Origin: Methanococcus voltae
GTDB taxonomy: Archaea; AGJL01; Methanococci; Methanococcales; Methanococcaceae
Direction of reading: 5' to 3'
Assembly: GCF_017875395.1 (NCBI RefSeq)
Contig: NZ_JAGGMO010000001.1
Span: 1 to 64,000, forward strand
DNA length: 64,000 bases
Shown here: in pieces, positions 28,473 through 39,806 of the stretch
Layout: each line of letters begins with the position of its first letter
Numbering within the stretch: position 1 is the first letter of the stretch
Made by a program: the position numbers and the translations under genes
The notes under the pieces: generated by a model
Seen by the model: the letters and a program-made list of their open reading frames with translations, nothing else
Database searches by the model: none
Told to the model about the DNA's origin: nothing

Positions 28473-29294
28473 TTAAGTTCCAATTCTTAAAGGTTCCGAT
28501 AAATCTTTTATCAATCGTATAACTGAATAAGCTGCTAAAGCTGATGTTTTTGGATTATCTTTGCAAGGATTATTCTCAACACAAGTTTTTATTGTACCAA
28601 TGGAACCTTTAACATATATTTCGTGTTTATTGGTGGATAAAGCAGGGTCTGCAACTATTTTCACGTTTGCAGGTACTTTCGAAGCTAATGACAAAACCAC
28701 GGAAACATTTATGTTTTGAGGGAATTTTGAAATTGCATCAAATACAGTTCCTTCAAATACTACCTTAGGTTCCCCTTTTTCTTGAATTTCAGATATTTCT
28801 TGTTCCGTCATCCCGTTTTTCAATAATGCGTTAACTAAACCAAACACTGGCTTGGTAGTAACTAACTCAACCTTTTCAATATGTCCCAAAGAGCCTGCTT
28901 TTATTGCATCTATGCCTGCAATTGCCCCCGATGGAACATAAACTTTTTTATTGTTTTTTTCTGCTAAATCACGTAAGTTAATAAATAGCTCCTTATCTAC
29001 TAAAGCTCCTACGCTCATTATTATGACATCCTTATCTGAATTTAGTGATTTTGTAGCTACGTCGTGTACTGCATTTACAGAAGCACATTCTACTACTAAA
29101 TCAATGTTTGAATTCAAGAACTCTTCTAAAGTCTCGTAAGATTCTGAATTAGTTTTTCTTGCAAGTTCTGACGATTTTTGATAATTTGTATCGTACAAAC
29201 TTATAACTTCGGCTTTTTTAACTCGCTCGGTTTCTAACGCCTTGCATATCAATGATGCGATTGCTCCGCATCCAACGATACCTATTTTTAACAT
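28473..29294 (-). CDS. nadX: L-aspartate dehydrogenase
   Basis: The 273-residue product has an N-terminal Rossmann motif ([14 protein letters not shown], 4-17) and a [14 protein letters not shown] segment. [16 protein letters not shown] stretch contains catalytic-domain residues, and [11 protein letters not shown] follows. It oxidises aspartate to iminoaspartate with NAD(P), the first step of NAD synthesis where L-aspartate oxidase is absent. The ATG at 29294 is chosen with GTGAG upstream; a GTG three codons earlier overlaps that site. nadA and nadC are not adjacent. Confidence 0.92.
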   Translation of the reverse strand: MLKIGIVGCGAIASLICKALETERVKKAEVISLYDTNYQKSSELARKTNSESYETLEEFLNSNIDLVVECASVNAVHDVATKSLNSDKDVIIMSVGALVDKELFINLRDLAEKNNKKVYVPSGAIAGIDAIKAGSLGHIEKVELVTTKPVFGLVNALLKNGMTEQEISEIQEKGEPKVVFEGTVFDAISKFPQNINVSVVLSLASKVPANVKIVADPALSTNKHEIYVKGSIGTIKTCVENNPCKDNPKTSALAAYSVIRLIKDLSEPLRIGT

Positions 29295-29604
29295 TTTACT
29301 CACTATATTTTTAATTGCTTATTGATTAATTTATTATTTTTAATTTATTATTAGTCATTATTTGTATTTTTAATTATTATTTTATAATATATCCTTATAG
29401 TATATAAAATAAAATATTAAAATAAAATATCAAAAGGGATTTGAACAAATACACTAGGAATATAAGATAAAAAAAGTAGAAGATAAATTTAGATAAATTT
29501 AGATAAATTTAGTTAATACTAAAAATCCAACAATATAAAATATGGTATGAAATAATAGGATATAATACAATATAAGGAATATAATTGAGTATTATGAAAT
29601 ATAA
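29295..29604. other. Intergenic spacer with 10-bp repeats
   Basis: This 310-bp spacer is AT-rich. A GATAAATTTA unit is repeated about three times near 29480-29515. No gene was seen. Confidence 0.5.
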
Positions 29605-29859
29605 TTAAAATTTAGATGTTATAGGCGGTTTAATCAATATGATGTTACCTATAGCGGTTATTAACTGGAATGGTAAAACTACTTTTTTAGATGGGTCTTC
29701 TATTGTTTCCTTTAAACATCCGTTAGCCACATCTGCAATAACTATTCCCCCTACGGTTGACTTCTCTGTGTCAATCATTGCATCAAAAACTTTACCAACA
29801 TAAATAGCTTCAGTTGTGTAGATTTTTTTATTCAATAAATCACTTATTTTAATCGCCAT
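29605..29859 (-). CDS. PRC-barrel domain protein
   Basis: The 84-residue product is one PRC-barrel: [23 protein letters not shown], a VGGIVIADV strand, and a [17 protein letters not shown] end (read in parts). Archaeal stand-alone PRC-barrel proteins are linked to cell division (CdpB-like) or to RNA metabolism; this one cannot be placed further. GGGAGG lies 7 bp upstream of the ATG at 29859. It is a single gene. Confidence 0.8.
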   Translation of the reverse strand: MAIKISDLLNKKIYTTEAIYVGKVFDAMIDTEKSTVGGIVIADVANGCLKETIEDPSKKVVLPFQLITAIGNIILIKPPITSKF

Positions 29860-30217
29860 AAGTATGCCTCCCAATTTCACTAACTGATTATATAAATAAT
29901 ATTTTGATATAAATACTTATAGTTATGGACTTAATTTAAACAATACATGTTATAATTTAATTGATGTATTTATAATATAGTGTATCATTTTTGAAATATA
30001 TTAATTTAAATATCTTGTATTTTATAATAATCGATAAAACATAATTACTTCATAATATATTATATGAATGTAAATTATATAAATTAACGCTATTTAAATT
30101 CAACATATGTATGACAATATAACGAACTAATTTATGATGATATAATTATGATAGTATAAATAGGTAAAATATTAAATATATATTTATTAGCCGAATGTAG
30201 CAAACGATGGGGAAAAT
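29860..30217. promoter_or_regulatory. Divergent spacer
   Basis: This 358-bp AT-rich region lies between the PRC-barrel gene (minus) and a 69-codon gene (plus). TATA-like sequences occur on both strands. Nothing else was recognised. Confidence 0.4.
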
Positions 30218-30427
30218 ATGGCAACAAGACGTTTTGTAAAGTTATATTTTAAAAAAGATGACGATATATGGATAGAAGTGATGAATGCTGAAGAAACTAT
30301 AGAAGTTCTTGAGAAAATAAGAAAATCAGTGATGGTTGATGGATATATGTTAATAGGCTGGGAAGAATGGTATAATGATGATTTATCATTTAGTAACAGC
30401 AAAACAGAATATAGAATAACAGACTAA
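30218..30427 (+). CDS. Hypothetical 69-residue protein
   Basis: The product MATRRFVKLYFKKDDDIWIE... is acidic and rich in Trp and Tyr. It shows a beta-strand start, a helix (EETIEVLEKIRKSV), then GYMLIGWEEWYNDD. GGGG lies 6 bp upstream of the ATG, a good ribosome binding site, so it is probably expressed. I do not recognise a family. No signal peptide or membrane segment is seen. Confidence 0.6.
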   Translation: MATRRFVKLYFKKDDDIWIEVMNAEETIEVLEKIRKSVMVDGYMLIGWEEWYNDDLSFSNSKTEYRITD

Positions 30428-30917
30428 GGATTAATCATTAAAATATATAAAAATACTTTTTTTTATAATATTGCTTATTTATAATATTGTTTATAATCTC
30501 GTACTTCAATTAACTTAAAAATTAAAAATAGAATTTTGAGTATAAATTGCACCTGTATTTAATACAGTATTATAGTGTACATGGCATCCTAAAAAATAAT
30601 ACATTAATGTATAAAACCTAATATGAAATATAAAATATAAATATAAAATATAAATATAAAATATAAATATAAAATTGAATTATGATAAATTATTACTTCA
30701 TTATTTTGTATATTGTCTTTATTTATTATCAATATTGCTAATACGTGGTGATATTTAGTAATAGGGGAATGGGGGGAATTTATCCTAAATATCTAACTCT
30801 TATTTTGTTTACGGTGCTAATGCAAAATATAGGCAAATATAATATTTCAATAAATTTTGGCATATTTATAATGATTTAAAGATTAAAAATTTAAGAATAA
30901 TGTGTAAGTTATTTGAT
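30428..30917. other. Convergent spacer with palindrome and simple repeats
   Basis: This 490-bp spacer contains the palindrome CTGTATTTAATACAG (30553-30567). AAATATAAAATAT-type repeats span about 30620-30675, and a G-rich stretch lies near 30763-30780. No gene was recognised. The palindrome could be an operator or part of the 3' end of the 69-codon transcript. Confidence 0.5.
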
Positions 30918-32156
30918 CTATTTGATTATATTATCTTCTAGTTCTTCAAGTTCTGCAAGAATTTCTTTTTTATTTTGATTTAAATTTTTAGATCTACCTC
31001 TTTGTCTGTTCATTTCTATTTGCTTTTTAACAGATTCTAAGGCATCTTTTAAAACTTCTATAAAATCCCATCTTTGTTTTTCTGCAATCAATTCAATATC
31101 TTCTCCATCGAATTCATATCTCTTGGTTGAGGATAATTTAGGCTTTGACTCACCAACAAACAACTTTCGAGGAGTTTTTACATAAACCTTAACGTTATAA
31201 AATGGACTACCTCCCTTATCACGTTCTTTCTTAATGGATATTTTCATCCATTGCAACTGTCTGGAATATTTCACTATCTTGTTAACTTCTGAACTTAAAA
31301 TTCTTTCTGCAAGCTCTCGTTGTTCCTCTTCTAATTCACCCCTAATTTCTACTTCAATCATTGATTCTGCTTTAAGGTCATAAATATACTTAAGTATGTC
31401 ATATCTTGTAATTACGCCCCTTAAAGTACCATTCTTGTAGACAGGCATTCCTCTAATATCATTTTCTTTTAATATTCTAGCAACTTCAGGTATTGAATCT
31501 GTCAATTCTGCGCTAACTACTGGATAACTCATTATTGAAGAAACTGATTGAGACATCCTTGATATTTTTTCGCCTTTGATATCACCGATTGTCATTTTAA
31601 CTTTTGGTTTGTATATTTTTTTAATTATGTCGTCTTCTGTGACGATACCCTCTGGTTCGCCATCTTCATCTAATACTATTAATCTTCCTATACCGTATTT
31701 AGACATTAAATTCCTTGCCTTACCTACATTTTCATTTTTATCTATTGTTATGGGGTTTTTGGTCATTATTGCGTCTACTGAGACGTCTTTCAAAATATCT
31801 GAAGTTGAAACGGCTTCTATAATATCATAATCAGTTATGATTCCTGCAATGTTATTCTTACTATTATAAACTGGAGCTACCCTCTGACCACTATTTACTA
31901 TGTCAAAGCATGCGTCTATAACTGTCGCGTCTTCGAGAACTCCATGTGGTTTGTACATTAAATCGCCGATTGGTTGACCTACAGAATTTGAAAGTAACAA
32001 ATCATGAATATTTACCAGGTAAATCACACCCTCCTTCTCCACGAGTAAATTGTGGAATCTATTAGTTTCCATCATACTAATTGCTTTGGAAACTGTGGTT
32101 TCCGGCGTTACAATAACGACGTCTTTTGTAGAAATATCTTTAACGAGCTTGCTCAT
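30918..32156 (-). CDS. Four-CBS protein with ribosome-hibernation (S30AE)-like C-terminal domain
   Basis: The 412-residue product has four CBS motifs (about 1-58, 60-118, 124-182 and 205-262), for example VDAIMTKNPITIDKNENVG and GIVTEDDIIKKI. CBS pairs bind adenine nucleotides. Residues 270-385 have the beta-alpha-beta-beta-beta-alpha pattern of HPF/S30AE proteins: IEVEIRGE, WMKISIKKERDKGG, YNVKVYVKTP, RWDFIEVLKDALESVKKQI. So the protein may sense energy charge and bind the small ribosomal subunit; this is inference. The ATG at 32156 follows GGGGTGA. Its basic tail (RQRGRSK) is compatible with RNA binding. Confidence 0.75.
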   Translation of the reverse strand: MSKLVKDISTKDVVIVTPETTVSKAISMMETNRFHNLLVEKEGVIYLVNIHDLLLSNSVGQPIGDLMYKPHGVLEDATVIDACFDIVNSGQRVAPVYNSKNNIAGIITDYDIIEAVSTSDILKDVSVDAIMTKNPITIDKNENVGKARNLMSKYGIGRLIVLDEDGEPEGIVTEDDIIKKIYKPKVKMTIGDIKGEKISRMSQSVSSIMSYPVVSAELTDSIPEVARILKENDIRGMPVYKNGTLRGVITRYDILKYIYDLKAESMIEVEIRGELEEEQRELAERILSSEVNKIVKYSRQLQWMKISIKKERDKGGSPFYNVKVYVKTPRKLFVGESKPKLSSTKRYEFDGEDIELIAEKQRWDFIEVLKDALESVKKQIEMNRQRGRSKNLNQNKKEILAELEELEDNIIK

Positions 32157-32521
32157 CAAATTTCACCCCGCCTAAATCCATGATATATATTTTGTTTTTT
32201 CCCTATTATATCCTTTGGGATAGTGCGCAGTGTCATAAAATGTATATATGATGAACGACATAGATAATTAGTTTCATTAAAAGGTCATTTCATATATAAA
32301 TTTAAAATAATTAAGTTACAACAAAAAGGCTAATTTTAACGTATTTATAATTAAAAATAATGATAAATTGGGGATATTAACTTAAATATATAAATATTTA
32401 TATTAATCAATATTGTAAAAATAATCTAAAAAATAATAAAGTAATAAGATAATAAAATAATAAAATAAAAGAAATAACTTAAAATAAAGTAAATAAAATA
32501 TATAAAAAAATAAAATATTTT
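32157..32521. promoter_or_regulatory. Upstream region of the CBS gene
   Basis: This 365-bp spacer holds TATA-like sequence near the CBS gene and AATAATAAAATAA simple repeats at the 3' side of valS. No gene was recognised. Confidence 0.4.
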
Positions 32522-35191
32522 TTATTGAATTATAGCAATTGTATCAACTGCTCCATCAATACTTACGGTTTCAACTTCTTCACCGTTTGCATACATTGCT
32601 CTTTTAACATCTTTAATATGTTCTTTTGTAAGTATACCAAATTCAGATTCAAAACCTTCATTTAATATTTTTTCAATGGTTTCAGCATCTGCATTTTTAA
32701 TAAAGTTCATTACCTTTCCAGCATTTTGCTTATGTTCTGGACCGATTTTTGATTTATTTGGGGTTACTTCGGATATTTTCTGCTCCAAAGATGGTTTACC
32801 CATTGTTATTACCAAATCATTGATTTTTAATGAACCTGAAATATCCTCTTTTGTAGCATTTAACGCTTTGAATTCTTTTTCTTCAGCGTAAATTTCAACT
32901 TTAGATAATTCTGCATTTAATGGCATACCTTTGTTTGATTTGTATCTTCTTAATGAAGCTACGGCATTTTTAACCATTTCTCCCATTTCTTCATTTTCTG
33001 CGCTGATAAATGATTCATCCAATACTGCCCAGGTGAAATGTAAATCATCGATTTCGTAAATTTCACCAACTAAGTCTGCGAAGTGTGGCGTAAATGGAGC
33101 TAACATTTTTGTACACTCTGTAATAACCTTATAAAGTGTGTACTGTGCCATGAATCTTTCGTTGTTTGCTTCTTCGGTTTCTTCTTTATTGTAAAGTCTG
33201 TGTTTCACTAATTCGATGTAGTTATCACAGAATTCGTGCCATAAGAATTTTTGAATATCTGCAACAGCGTTGAATTTGTAGTTTTCGAGGTCTTCACTTA
33301 CTTCTTTTACCAATTTATTTAATTTACTTAAAATCCAAAGGTCTACAGGATTTGTAATTTCTATTTTTTCGTCTGCATTCATTTTTGCTTTTATTGTAGC
33401 AATTATATCATCGCTGATGTTCATTTTTGCAAATTTACTTGCATTCCATACTTTTCTTAAAAATCTGTTTCCGTATTCAACTTCTTTCCAAGCGAAAGGA
33501 ACGTCTTTACCTAACGTACTGTTTGAAGCCCATAATCTGAGGGAATCTGCACCATATTTATCAGTGATTTCTGAAGGAGCTACAACGTTTCCTCTACTTT
33601 TACTCATCTTAAAGCCATCTTCACCGAAAACCATACCATTTACAGCGATTTCATCCCATGGCTTTTCACCGGTTAAAGCTAATGACCTTACAATTGTGTA
33701 AAATGCCCAAGTTCTGATGATATCGTGACCTTGTGGTCTCAATTGGACAGGGTAGTATTTTTTAAAGAATTCTTCATTTTCCAACCAGCCTGCGATTACC
33801 ATAGGGGTTATTGAAGAATCCATCCAAGTGTCTAAAACATCTGTTTCAGCCCTTAAGTTTTTACTTCCACATTTACAAGTGTATGGTGATTCTTTTGTAG
33901 GATCGATTGGTAAATCTTCTTCTTTTGCGAAAATGATTTCTCCACAATCTTTACAGTACCATACAGGGATAGGGGTTGCAAATAATCTTTGTCTGCTGAT
34001 ACACCAGTCCCAGCCCATGTCTTCAATCCATTTTAAAAGTCTTGATTTCATGTGTTCTGGAATCCATTTAATTTCATTTGTTGCTTTTTCTGCTTCTTCA
34101 AGCATTTTAGTAACGTTTACGAACCATTGATCCCCAACGATGATTTCAATAGGGGTTTTACATCTCCAGCAAGAACCTACATTTTGTTCTAAAGGTTCTT
34201 GTTTTATCATGTAATCGTTTGCCTTTAAATCGTCGATTATTTCTTTTCTTGCTTCTTCGGATTTTAAACCTTGGTATTTTCCAGCAATTTCGGTTAATTG
34301 TCCTTTTTCGTCGATTGCTTTTTTAACTTCTAAATTGTGTCTGTTAACCCATGTAACGTCGGTTTTGTCCCCGAAAGTACATACCATTACAACACCGGTA
34401 CCGAAATCCTTTTCTACATCTTCATCAGGGTAAACGGTTACTTCTTGGTCAAATAATGGAACTCTTACAGTTTTTCCCACTACATCGCTGTATCTTTCAT
34501 CTTCGGGATGGACAACAATTCCTACACAAGCGGCCATTAATTCAGGTCTTGATGTAGCTATTTCTAAGTATTTTCCATCATTTGTTGCGTAAGGGAATTT
34601 TACATAGTTTAATTTAGAGGTTCTTTCCTGATATTCTACTTCTGCAAAAGCAATTGCGGTTTCACATCTTGGACACCAGTTTACAGGGTGCTTTCCCCTG
34701 TATATGAGACCTTTTTGTTGCATTCTTAAAAAAGCAGTTTGTGACTTTTTAACGTATTCTGGAGTCATTGTGATGTATTCTCTGTCCCAATCTGTTGAAA
34801 TACCTAATGAACGTACTTGCTCCCTCATTTTATCGATATTTTCTACAGTGAGGTCAATACACATTTTTCTAAATTCCTGTCTATCTACACCGGATTTAGT
34901 GATATTGTGGATTTCTTCAACCTTTACTTCGGTTGGTAAGCCGTGACAGTCCCAGCCTTGTGGGAACATAACGTCGTAACCATTCATTCTCTTAAATCTT
35001 GCGATAATATCCATATATGTCCAGTTTAAACCGTGTCCTAAGTGCATTTTACCTGTTGGGTATGGTGGGGGTGTATCTATTATATAAGGAGGTCTTTTTT
35101 CATCTTCCATAAACTTATATAATTTTTCATTTTCCCATTTTTCTTGAATTTTTTTCTCTACTTCCATAGAATATTCTTCTTTAATTTCCAT
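32522..35191 (-). CDS. valS: Valyl-tRNA synthetase
   Basis: The 889-residue product is a class Ia synthetase. The [17 protein letters not shown] segment carries the HIGH motif (HLGH). KMSKS is seen as FKMSKSRGN near residue 529. A CP1 editing domain lies between, with two zinc-type Cys sets (CWRCK; CKDCG and CKCG). The WDCHGLPTE motif and TWMDSS pattern fit ValRS rather than IleRS. The ATG at 35191 follows GAGGG; a start four codons earlier is less likely. It stands alone in its transcription unit. Confidence 0.96.
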   Translation of the reverse strand: MEIKEEYSMEVEKKIQEKWENEKLYKFMEDEKRPPYIIDTPPPYPTGKMHLGHGLNWTYMDIIARFKRMNGYDVMFPQGWDCHGLPTEVKVEEIHNITKSGVDRQEFRKMCIDLTVENIDKMREQVRSLGISTDWDREYITMTPEYVKKSQTAFLRMQQKGLIYRGKHPVNWCPRCETAIAFAEVEYQERTSKLNYVKFPYATNDGKYLEIATSRPELMAACVGIVVHPEDERYSDVVGKTVRVPLFDQEVTVYPDEDVEKDFGTGVVMVCTFGDKTDVTWVNRHNLEVKKAIDEKGQLTEIAGKYQGLKSEEARKEIIDDLKANDYMIKQEPLEQNVGSCWRCKTPIEIIVGDQWFVNVTKMLEEAEKATNEIKWIPEHMKSRLLKWIEDMGWDWCISRQRLFATPIPVWYCKDCGEIIFAKEEDLPIDPTKESPYTCKCGSKNLRAETDVLDTWMDSSITPMVIAGWLENEEFFKKYYPVQLRPQGHDIIRTWAFYTIVRSLALTGEKPWDEIAVNGMVFGEDGFKMSKSRGNVVAPSEITDKYGADSLRLWASNSTLGKDVPFAWKEVEYGNRFLRKVWNASKFAKMNISDDIIATIKAKMNADEKIEITNPVDLWILSKLNKLVKEVSEDLENYKFNAVADIQKFLWHEFCDNYIELVKHRLYNKEETEEANNERFMAQYTLYKVITECTKMLAPFTPHFADLVGEIYEIDDLHFTWAVLDESFISAENEEMGEMVKNAVASLRRYKSNKGMPLNAELSKVEIYAEEKEFKALNATKEDISGSLKINDLVITMGKPSLEQKISEVTPNKSKIGPEHKQNAGKVMNFIKNADAETIEKILNEGFESEFGILTKEHIKDVKRAMYANGEEVETVSIDGAVDTIAIIQ

Positions 35192-35466
35192 GATAGCCCT
35201 CAAATATAATTATTTATCGAGTATTAATTTTTTGATACCTTTGATACTTTCAATACTTCGGATACTTTTTGATACTATTTGTTTTATAAGTATAATTTAA
35301 TTGTATTTTTAATAATTGCTATTTATATTATATAAAGATTAATAAAATCTACGAAATTTAATTAATAATCTCATAAAAATATAGTATAAAAAATGAAAGT
35401 AGTATTGTAAACTATTAAAAAATAAATAAAAAAATTAAAATAAGTTAAATAATTCAAAATAATTTA

Positions 35467-36591
35467 TTAAATATTTTTGAAAACATCGACTATATATTCA
35501 ATGTCTTCTTCGGTTACAGATGGATGAACCGGTAAACTTAAAATTCGTTCTGATGCGTACTTTGATTTTTCACAGTCTTTATCATATCCTAATTTTTCGT
35601 AAATCGGTTGGTAATTCACAGGGATTGGGTAGTGAATACCTGTACCAATACCTTTTTCAGCTAGGTATTTCTGTAATTCGTCTCTTTCTAACTTAAATTC
35701 GTCTTCGACACGAATACAGTATTGGTGATAAACGTGTTTTGCATTCTTATCCTTAAATGGTGTTACAATACCGTCAACATCCTTAAGACCGTCATTTAAT
35801 AATTTAGCGTTTTTTATTCTTTTTTCAGTCCAATTATCTAGATTTCTAAGTTGTACTCTCCCAATTGCAGCAGATATGCTTGTCATTCTGAAATTATAAC
35901 CTAATTCAGTGTGTAAGTATTTTTCAGACTGTCCATGATTTCTTATAAGCTTAGCCCTATTGCATAACTCATCGTCGTTTGTTAATACAATACCGCCTTC
36001 TCCAGTTGTCATATTCTTCGTAGGGTAAAAACTAAATGTTGAAAAGTCTCCAAATCCACCTACTCTTTTATTATTGTATTCTGCGCCGTGTGCTTGTGCT
36101 GCATCCTCAATTAAATATATATTGTGGTCTTCAGCAATTTCTTTGAGTGCTTTAACATCTGCAGGCTGTCCAAAAAGGTGAACTGCGATTATTGCTTTTG
36201 TATTTGGAGTTATTTTTTCCATTACTTGTTCCGGGTCGATATTATAAGTATTTTCGTCAATATCTGCGAAAACGGCTTTTGAACCTTGGTATAATATTGA
36301 ATTACTCGAAGCTATAAATGTAAATGGTGTTGTTATAACTTCATCGCCATGCGATAGTTTTAAAGCTTTTAAAGCAAGGTCTAAAGCCACAGTTCCGCTT
36401 GTAACGCCGATACCATGTTTAGTTTGCTGATAGTTGGCGAATTCTTTTTCAAATTCCTCAACTTCTGTACCGTGTGCTAACATTCCACTTTTTAATACAT
36501 CAGTAACCGCTTGTATTTCTTCTTCGCCTACCAATGGCTTAGCAATTGGTATATTTCTTGATATATTTGCTTTTTCAGTTTTTTGTGACAA
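35467..36591 (-). CDS. DegT/DnrJ/EryC1/StrS-family sugar aminotransferase
   Basis: The 374-residue PLP enzyme transfers an amino group to a nucleotide-linked keto sugar. Visible family features are IPIAKPLVGEEEI at the start, VTSGTVALDLAL, EDAAQAHGAEYNN, and the lysine loop FSFYPTKNMTTGEGG (Lys about 186). Its likely role is making an amino sugar for the N-linked glycan of S-layer and archaellins. Perosamine-type or WbpE-type substrates cannot be separated by eye. The start is TTG at 36591 after GGCGGG. No other sugar genes are adjacent. Confidence 0.9.
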   Translation of the reverse strand: MSQKTEKANISRNIPIAKPLVGEEEIQAVTDVLKSGMLAHGTEVEEFEKEFANYQQTKHGIGVTSGTVALDLALKALKLSHGDEVITTPFTFIASSNSILYQGSKAVFADIDENTYNIDPEQVMEKITPNTKAIIAVHLFGQPADVKALKEIAEDHNIYLIEDAAQAHGAEYNNKRVGGFGDFSTFSFYPTKNMTTGEGGIVLTNDDELCNRAKLIRNHGQSEKYLHTELGYNFRMTSISAAIGRVQLRNLDNWTEKRIKNAKLLNDGLKDVDGIVTPFKDKNAKHVYHQYCIRVEDEFKLERDELQKYLAEKGIGTGIHYPIPVNYQPIYEKLGYDKDCEKSKYASERILSLPVHPSVTEEDIEYIVDVFKNI

Positions 36592-36832
36592 AATCCCGCC
36601 TCATTAAGTCAAATTTGTATTATCTGTATTATTTGTATATTTGCATTTTATTAATATCTTGTTTACATTATTGGTAATATATTTTTTACATTATTATTGA
36701 TAAAAATCAAATTTTAAAATATATTTGTGGTTTAAGAATATAAAATTAATTATTTAATTTAATACTGAAAAAATACTAAAAAAGTAAAATAATGAATTAA
36801 GAATTAGGGAATTAAGAATTAATATATTTTAG

Positions 36833-37924
36833 TTATTCAGATTGTATGATTTCCATTAATTTTTTAGCTGCGTTATCCATGGTAGTTTCAAATGAAATTC
36901 CGTTTTCATTCAATATTCTTCTACCTTCTTCTTCGTTTGTTCCCATTAATCTAACAGCAAACTTAACATTTGGGTAATCTTTATAAACTTCTACAATACC
37001 TTTTGAAACTTCATCGCATCTGGTAATACCACCTAAAATGTTTATAAATACACCTTTAATTCCTTCTTTTGATAAAGCTCTTCTTAATGCTTTTTGAACG
37101 GTTTCACTGTTTGAACCGCCACCTACATCCAAAAAGCAGGATGGTTCACCACCGGAATTTTTAACAATGTCCATAGATGCTAAGGTTAAACCTGCACCAT
37201 TTCCAATTACTGCTATGTCTCCATCCAAATCAACGTATGCGAATTCTGATTTTTCTTGCTTGCTGTATTCTTCAAATTTGGCAAAATCGTGTTTGTAGTA
37301 GGAATCATCGTCTAAATTAAATACTGCATCTGCTGCAATTATTGTTTCCTCTTTTGTAACCACTAATGGGTTAATTTCAATTAAAGAACCGTCCATATCT
37401 TCGAATGCTTTGTAAAGTTTTGATATAATTGTAGCAATTTTTGAGATTTCTTTTGAAGGAATTCCTGCTCTTATTAACATATTTCTTGCCATATATGGTT
37501 GGAATTCTTTATCGAAGTCAACGTAGTATTTTATAATTTTTTCAGGGGATTTTTCAGCTACTTGTTCGATATCTACACCGCCTTCGGTTGAGAACATTAC
37601 TACAGCCTGTTTATTGTTTCTATCAATAACAATACCTACATAATATTCTTTTTCGATGTTTATCATATCTTCTAAAAGTACTTTTTCTACTGTTTCGCCC
37701 TTGATATCTTTATTTAACAATTCTTCGATTTTTTCATTTGCTTCTTGGGTGTTGTTTGCAAATAATATCCCGCCAGCCTTTCCTCTACCGCCTACGAGTA
37801 CTTGAGCTTTTACAACAACAGGATTATCGATATTTTCTATTTTTTTGTCTGTAACTTTGCTGTTTGGAACAGGGATTCCGTATGATTTGAATATTGCCTT
37901 TGCTTCATATTCGTGTAATTTCAT
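36833..37924 (-). CDS. sucC: Succinate-CoA ligase, beta subunit
   Basis: The 363-residue product has the ATP-grasp start MKLHEYEAKAIFKSYGIPVP and VKAQVLVGGRGKAGG. Later come VIGNGAGLTLASMDIV, the CoA-ligase segment FLDVGGGSN, and FINILGGITRCDEVSKG. It forms succinyl-CoA with the alpha subunit SucD, which is not in the window. In methanococci this serves the incomplete reductive TCA route to 2-oxoglutarate. GGTGAATTT precedes the ATG. Confidence 0.95.
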   Translation of the reverse strand: MKLHEYEAKAIFKSYGIPVPNSKVTDKKIENIDNPVVVKAQVLVGGRGKAGGILFANNTQEANEKIEELLNKDIKGETVEKVLLEDMINIEKEYYVGIVIDRNNKQAVVMFSTEGGVDIEQVAEKSPEKIIKYYVDFDKEFQPYMARNMLIRAGIPSKEISKIATIISKLYKAFEDMDGSLIEINPLVVTKEETIIAADAVFNLDDDSYYKHDFAKFEEYSKQEKSEFAYVDLDGDIAVIGNGAGLTLASMDIVKNSGGEPSCFLDVGGGSNSETVQKALRRALSKEGIKGVFINILGGITRCDEVSKGIVEVYKDYPNVKFAVRLMGTNEEEGRRILNENGISFETTMDNAAKKLMEIIQSE

Positions 37925-38123
37925 AAATTCACCAATTGACTTAAATTTTAAATAATTTATTAAATAATTTATTAAATGATTTTAAAAGATTCTAAATAAT
38001 TTAAATAGATATTTGACTTTTTTGTATATATAGATTACATAATAATATCTGTAATAAAATAGGTAAAAAAATCGATAGTAAAAATAAAATAGGAAAATTA
38101 TGGCTTTAATTAATTTTGTTTTA

Positions 38124-39572
38124 TTAATTTTGGTTTTTCATCTGTTTTCCAATTAAAACATTGACTTCATTTAAGAAATTTTCCATCTCTGTTTTTTTAA
38201 TTGCTGCTCCAGAGGCTACGTTGTGTCCTCCACCATCTCCACCGTATTTTTTAGCTAAACCCATAGCTTCGGATAAATTCAATCCATTTTCAACCAATTC
38301 TCGGTTTCCTCTTGAAGATACTTTGTAAATATCGTTTTCTTCATTAAAACCTAAAACTGGTTTATCAGTAATCATTAACGATGCAATTATTCCAGTTTTT
38401 CCCTTATTACCTATAAAATATCTTAAATTTTCCATTTCCTTGAGTTCAGTGGTTTTTAAATCGTTTATAACTTCAATTTTGTATTCTCGGAATAGTTCTT
38501 TTCCTTTTTCAATTGCTTTTTTGTCCCCAAGTAATATACTTAATCCTAATGCTGTTTCTTCTTTTCTACCGCAAGCATTTAAAATTTCAGATAAGTAATA
38601 AGCATCATTTATTCCTATGTTTTTAAAAGCCCCTAATTCTTTACTTTCAGTATTTATCAAAATTCTTTCTACTATTAAGTCTTTTAACTTATTTTCATTT
38701 ATTTTTTGAATTATATCTGAATTTTTACACTCTAAAGGTAATCTATTTAGGAAATGCTTATTTAATTCGTTTATTAAATTTTCTTTTTCATTTATCGAAA
38801 GTGCTTTACAATTTGGGTTAATTTCAGCGTTATTCAATATTTCGGCAATTTCTCCATTGCTTAAATTTAAATAAGGCTGTGTAGAGTAATAAATTGTTTT
38901 ATTGATTTCTATGTTAAAACAATTGAATATTAAGTCCCTCATTATCTTTATATGGCGATTTTGTCTTGCTTCGTTGAGTATGAACTTATTTAAACCCAAA
39001 AATGGTTTATGTTGCATATCTCCAATAGCTCCAATTAATGCAATAGGTGCTAAATCGCAAAAACCGTAAGCTCTTGCCAATAAATAACAAGTTCCACTAC
39101 CTGAAAGCTCTCTTGAACCATCTACACCCATTAACAATGGGTTTAACTGCAATATTTGATTATTATTCTTATTATTATTATTATTATTATTATTGTTTTT
39201 TTCTTCGTCAATTATATATTTTTGTATTTTAACAGGGTGATGGTCTAAAATAATAGCGTTTAACTTAGCATTTATGATTTTATCAATTTGACCGCTCCCC
39301 ATATCTGAAAATATAAACAATTGGTCATTTCTACAGGATGCTTCTTTTTTAAATTCTTCGATTTTTTCATCGTTTAAATTTTCTATCACAGTTATGTGGA
39401 ATTGTTTGTTAATTCTCATTAACATTTTGATTAATATTGCCCCTGAAGTAAGACCATCTGGGTCGTGGTGGGTAATTAGCCTTATAGTGCCATTATAATT
39501 ATCTATTTTTAATTTTATCAAATTTACAACATTGTTGAAACTTTCTACATCCTTAATTGGTATTATATCCAT
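38124..39572 (-). CDS. DHH-family phosphoesterase (archaeal RecJ-like)
   Basis: The 482-residue product has DHH motifs: HHDPDGLTSG (about 35-44), FSDMGSGQ (about 90) and LDHHPVK (about 109-115). The DHHA1-type end GGDGGGHNVASGAAIKK lies near 446-462. This is the RecJ/GAN-like group of nucleases that degrade single-stranded DNA or RNA and contact GINS/CMG in some archaea. A poly-Asn insert sits at about 127-141 after the third motif. GGTGAATTT precedes the ATG. Function beyond nuclease family is inferred. Confidence 0.85.
   Translation of the reverse strand: MDIIPIKDVESFNNVVNLIKLKIDNYNGTIRLITHHDPDGLTSGAILIKMLMRINKQFHITVIENLNDEKIEEFKKEASCRNDQLFIFSDMGSGQIDKIINAKLNAIILDHHPVKIQKYIIDEEKNNNNNNNNNKNNNQILQLNPLLMGVDGSRELSGSGTCYLLARAYGFCDLAPIALIGAIGDMQHKPFLGLNKFILNEARQNRHIKIMRDLIFNCFNIEINKTIYYSTQPYLNLSNGEIAEILNNAEINPNCKALSINEKENLINELNKHFLNRLPLECKNSDIIQKINENKLKDLIVERILINTESKELGAFKNIGINDAYYLSEILNACGRKEETALGLSILLGDKKAIEKGKELFREYKIEVINDLKTTELKEMENLRYFIGNKGKTGIIASLMITDKPVLGFNEENDIYKVSSRGNRELVENGLNLSEAMGLAKKYGGDGGGHNVASGAAIKKTEMENFLNEVNVLIGKQMKNQN
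39160..39194. repeat. ATT trinucleotide run encoding poly-Asn in the DHH gene
   Basis: About ten near-perfect TTA/ATT triplets encode 9 consecutive Asn plus further Asn/Lys on the minus strand. The tract sits between conserved motifs, so it is probably a surface loop. Confidence 0.9.
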
Positions 39573-39806
39573 AAATTCACCGATTTAAATAATTTTAATT
39601 TACATTTGAATATGATAACTTCTAAATTCTAAATCCAAATTCCCTATATAAACAATTATTTATATTTCTCGTTAATAATAAGTATTATTACTTGTTATTA
39701 GTTATTATTATATGAAATGTTGCATATATCATAATTACATATATTTAAAGATTAAAATTATTAAACTTATTAAAATTATTAAATTATGGATTAATTACGT
39801 GATATT

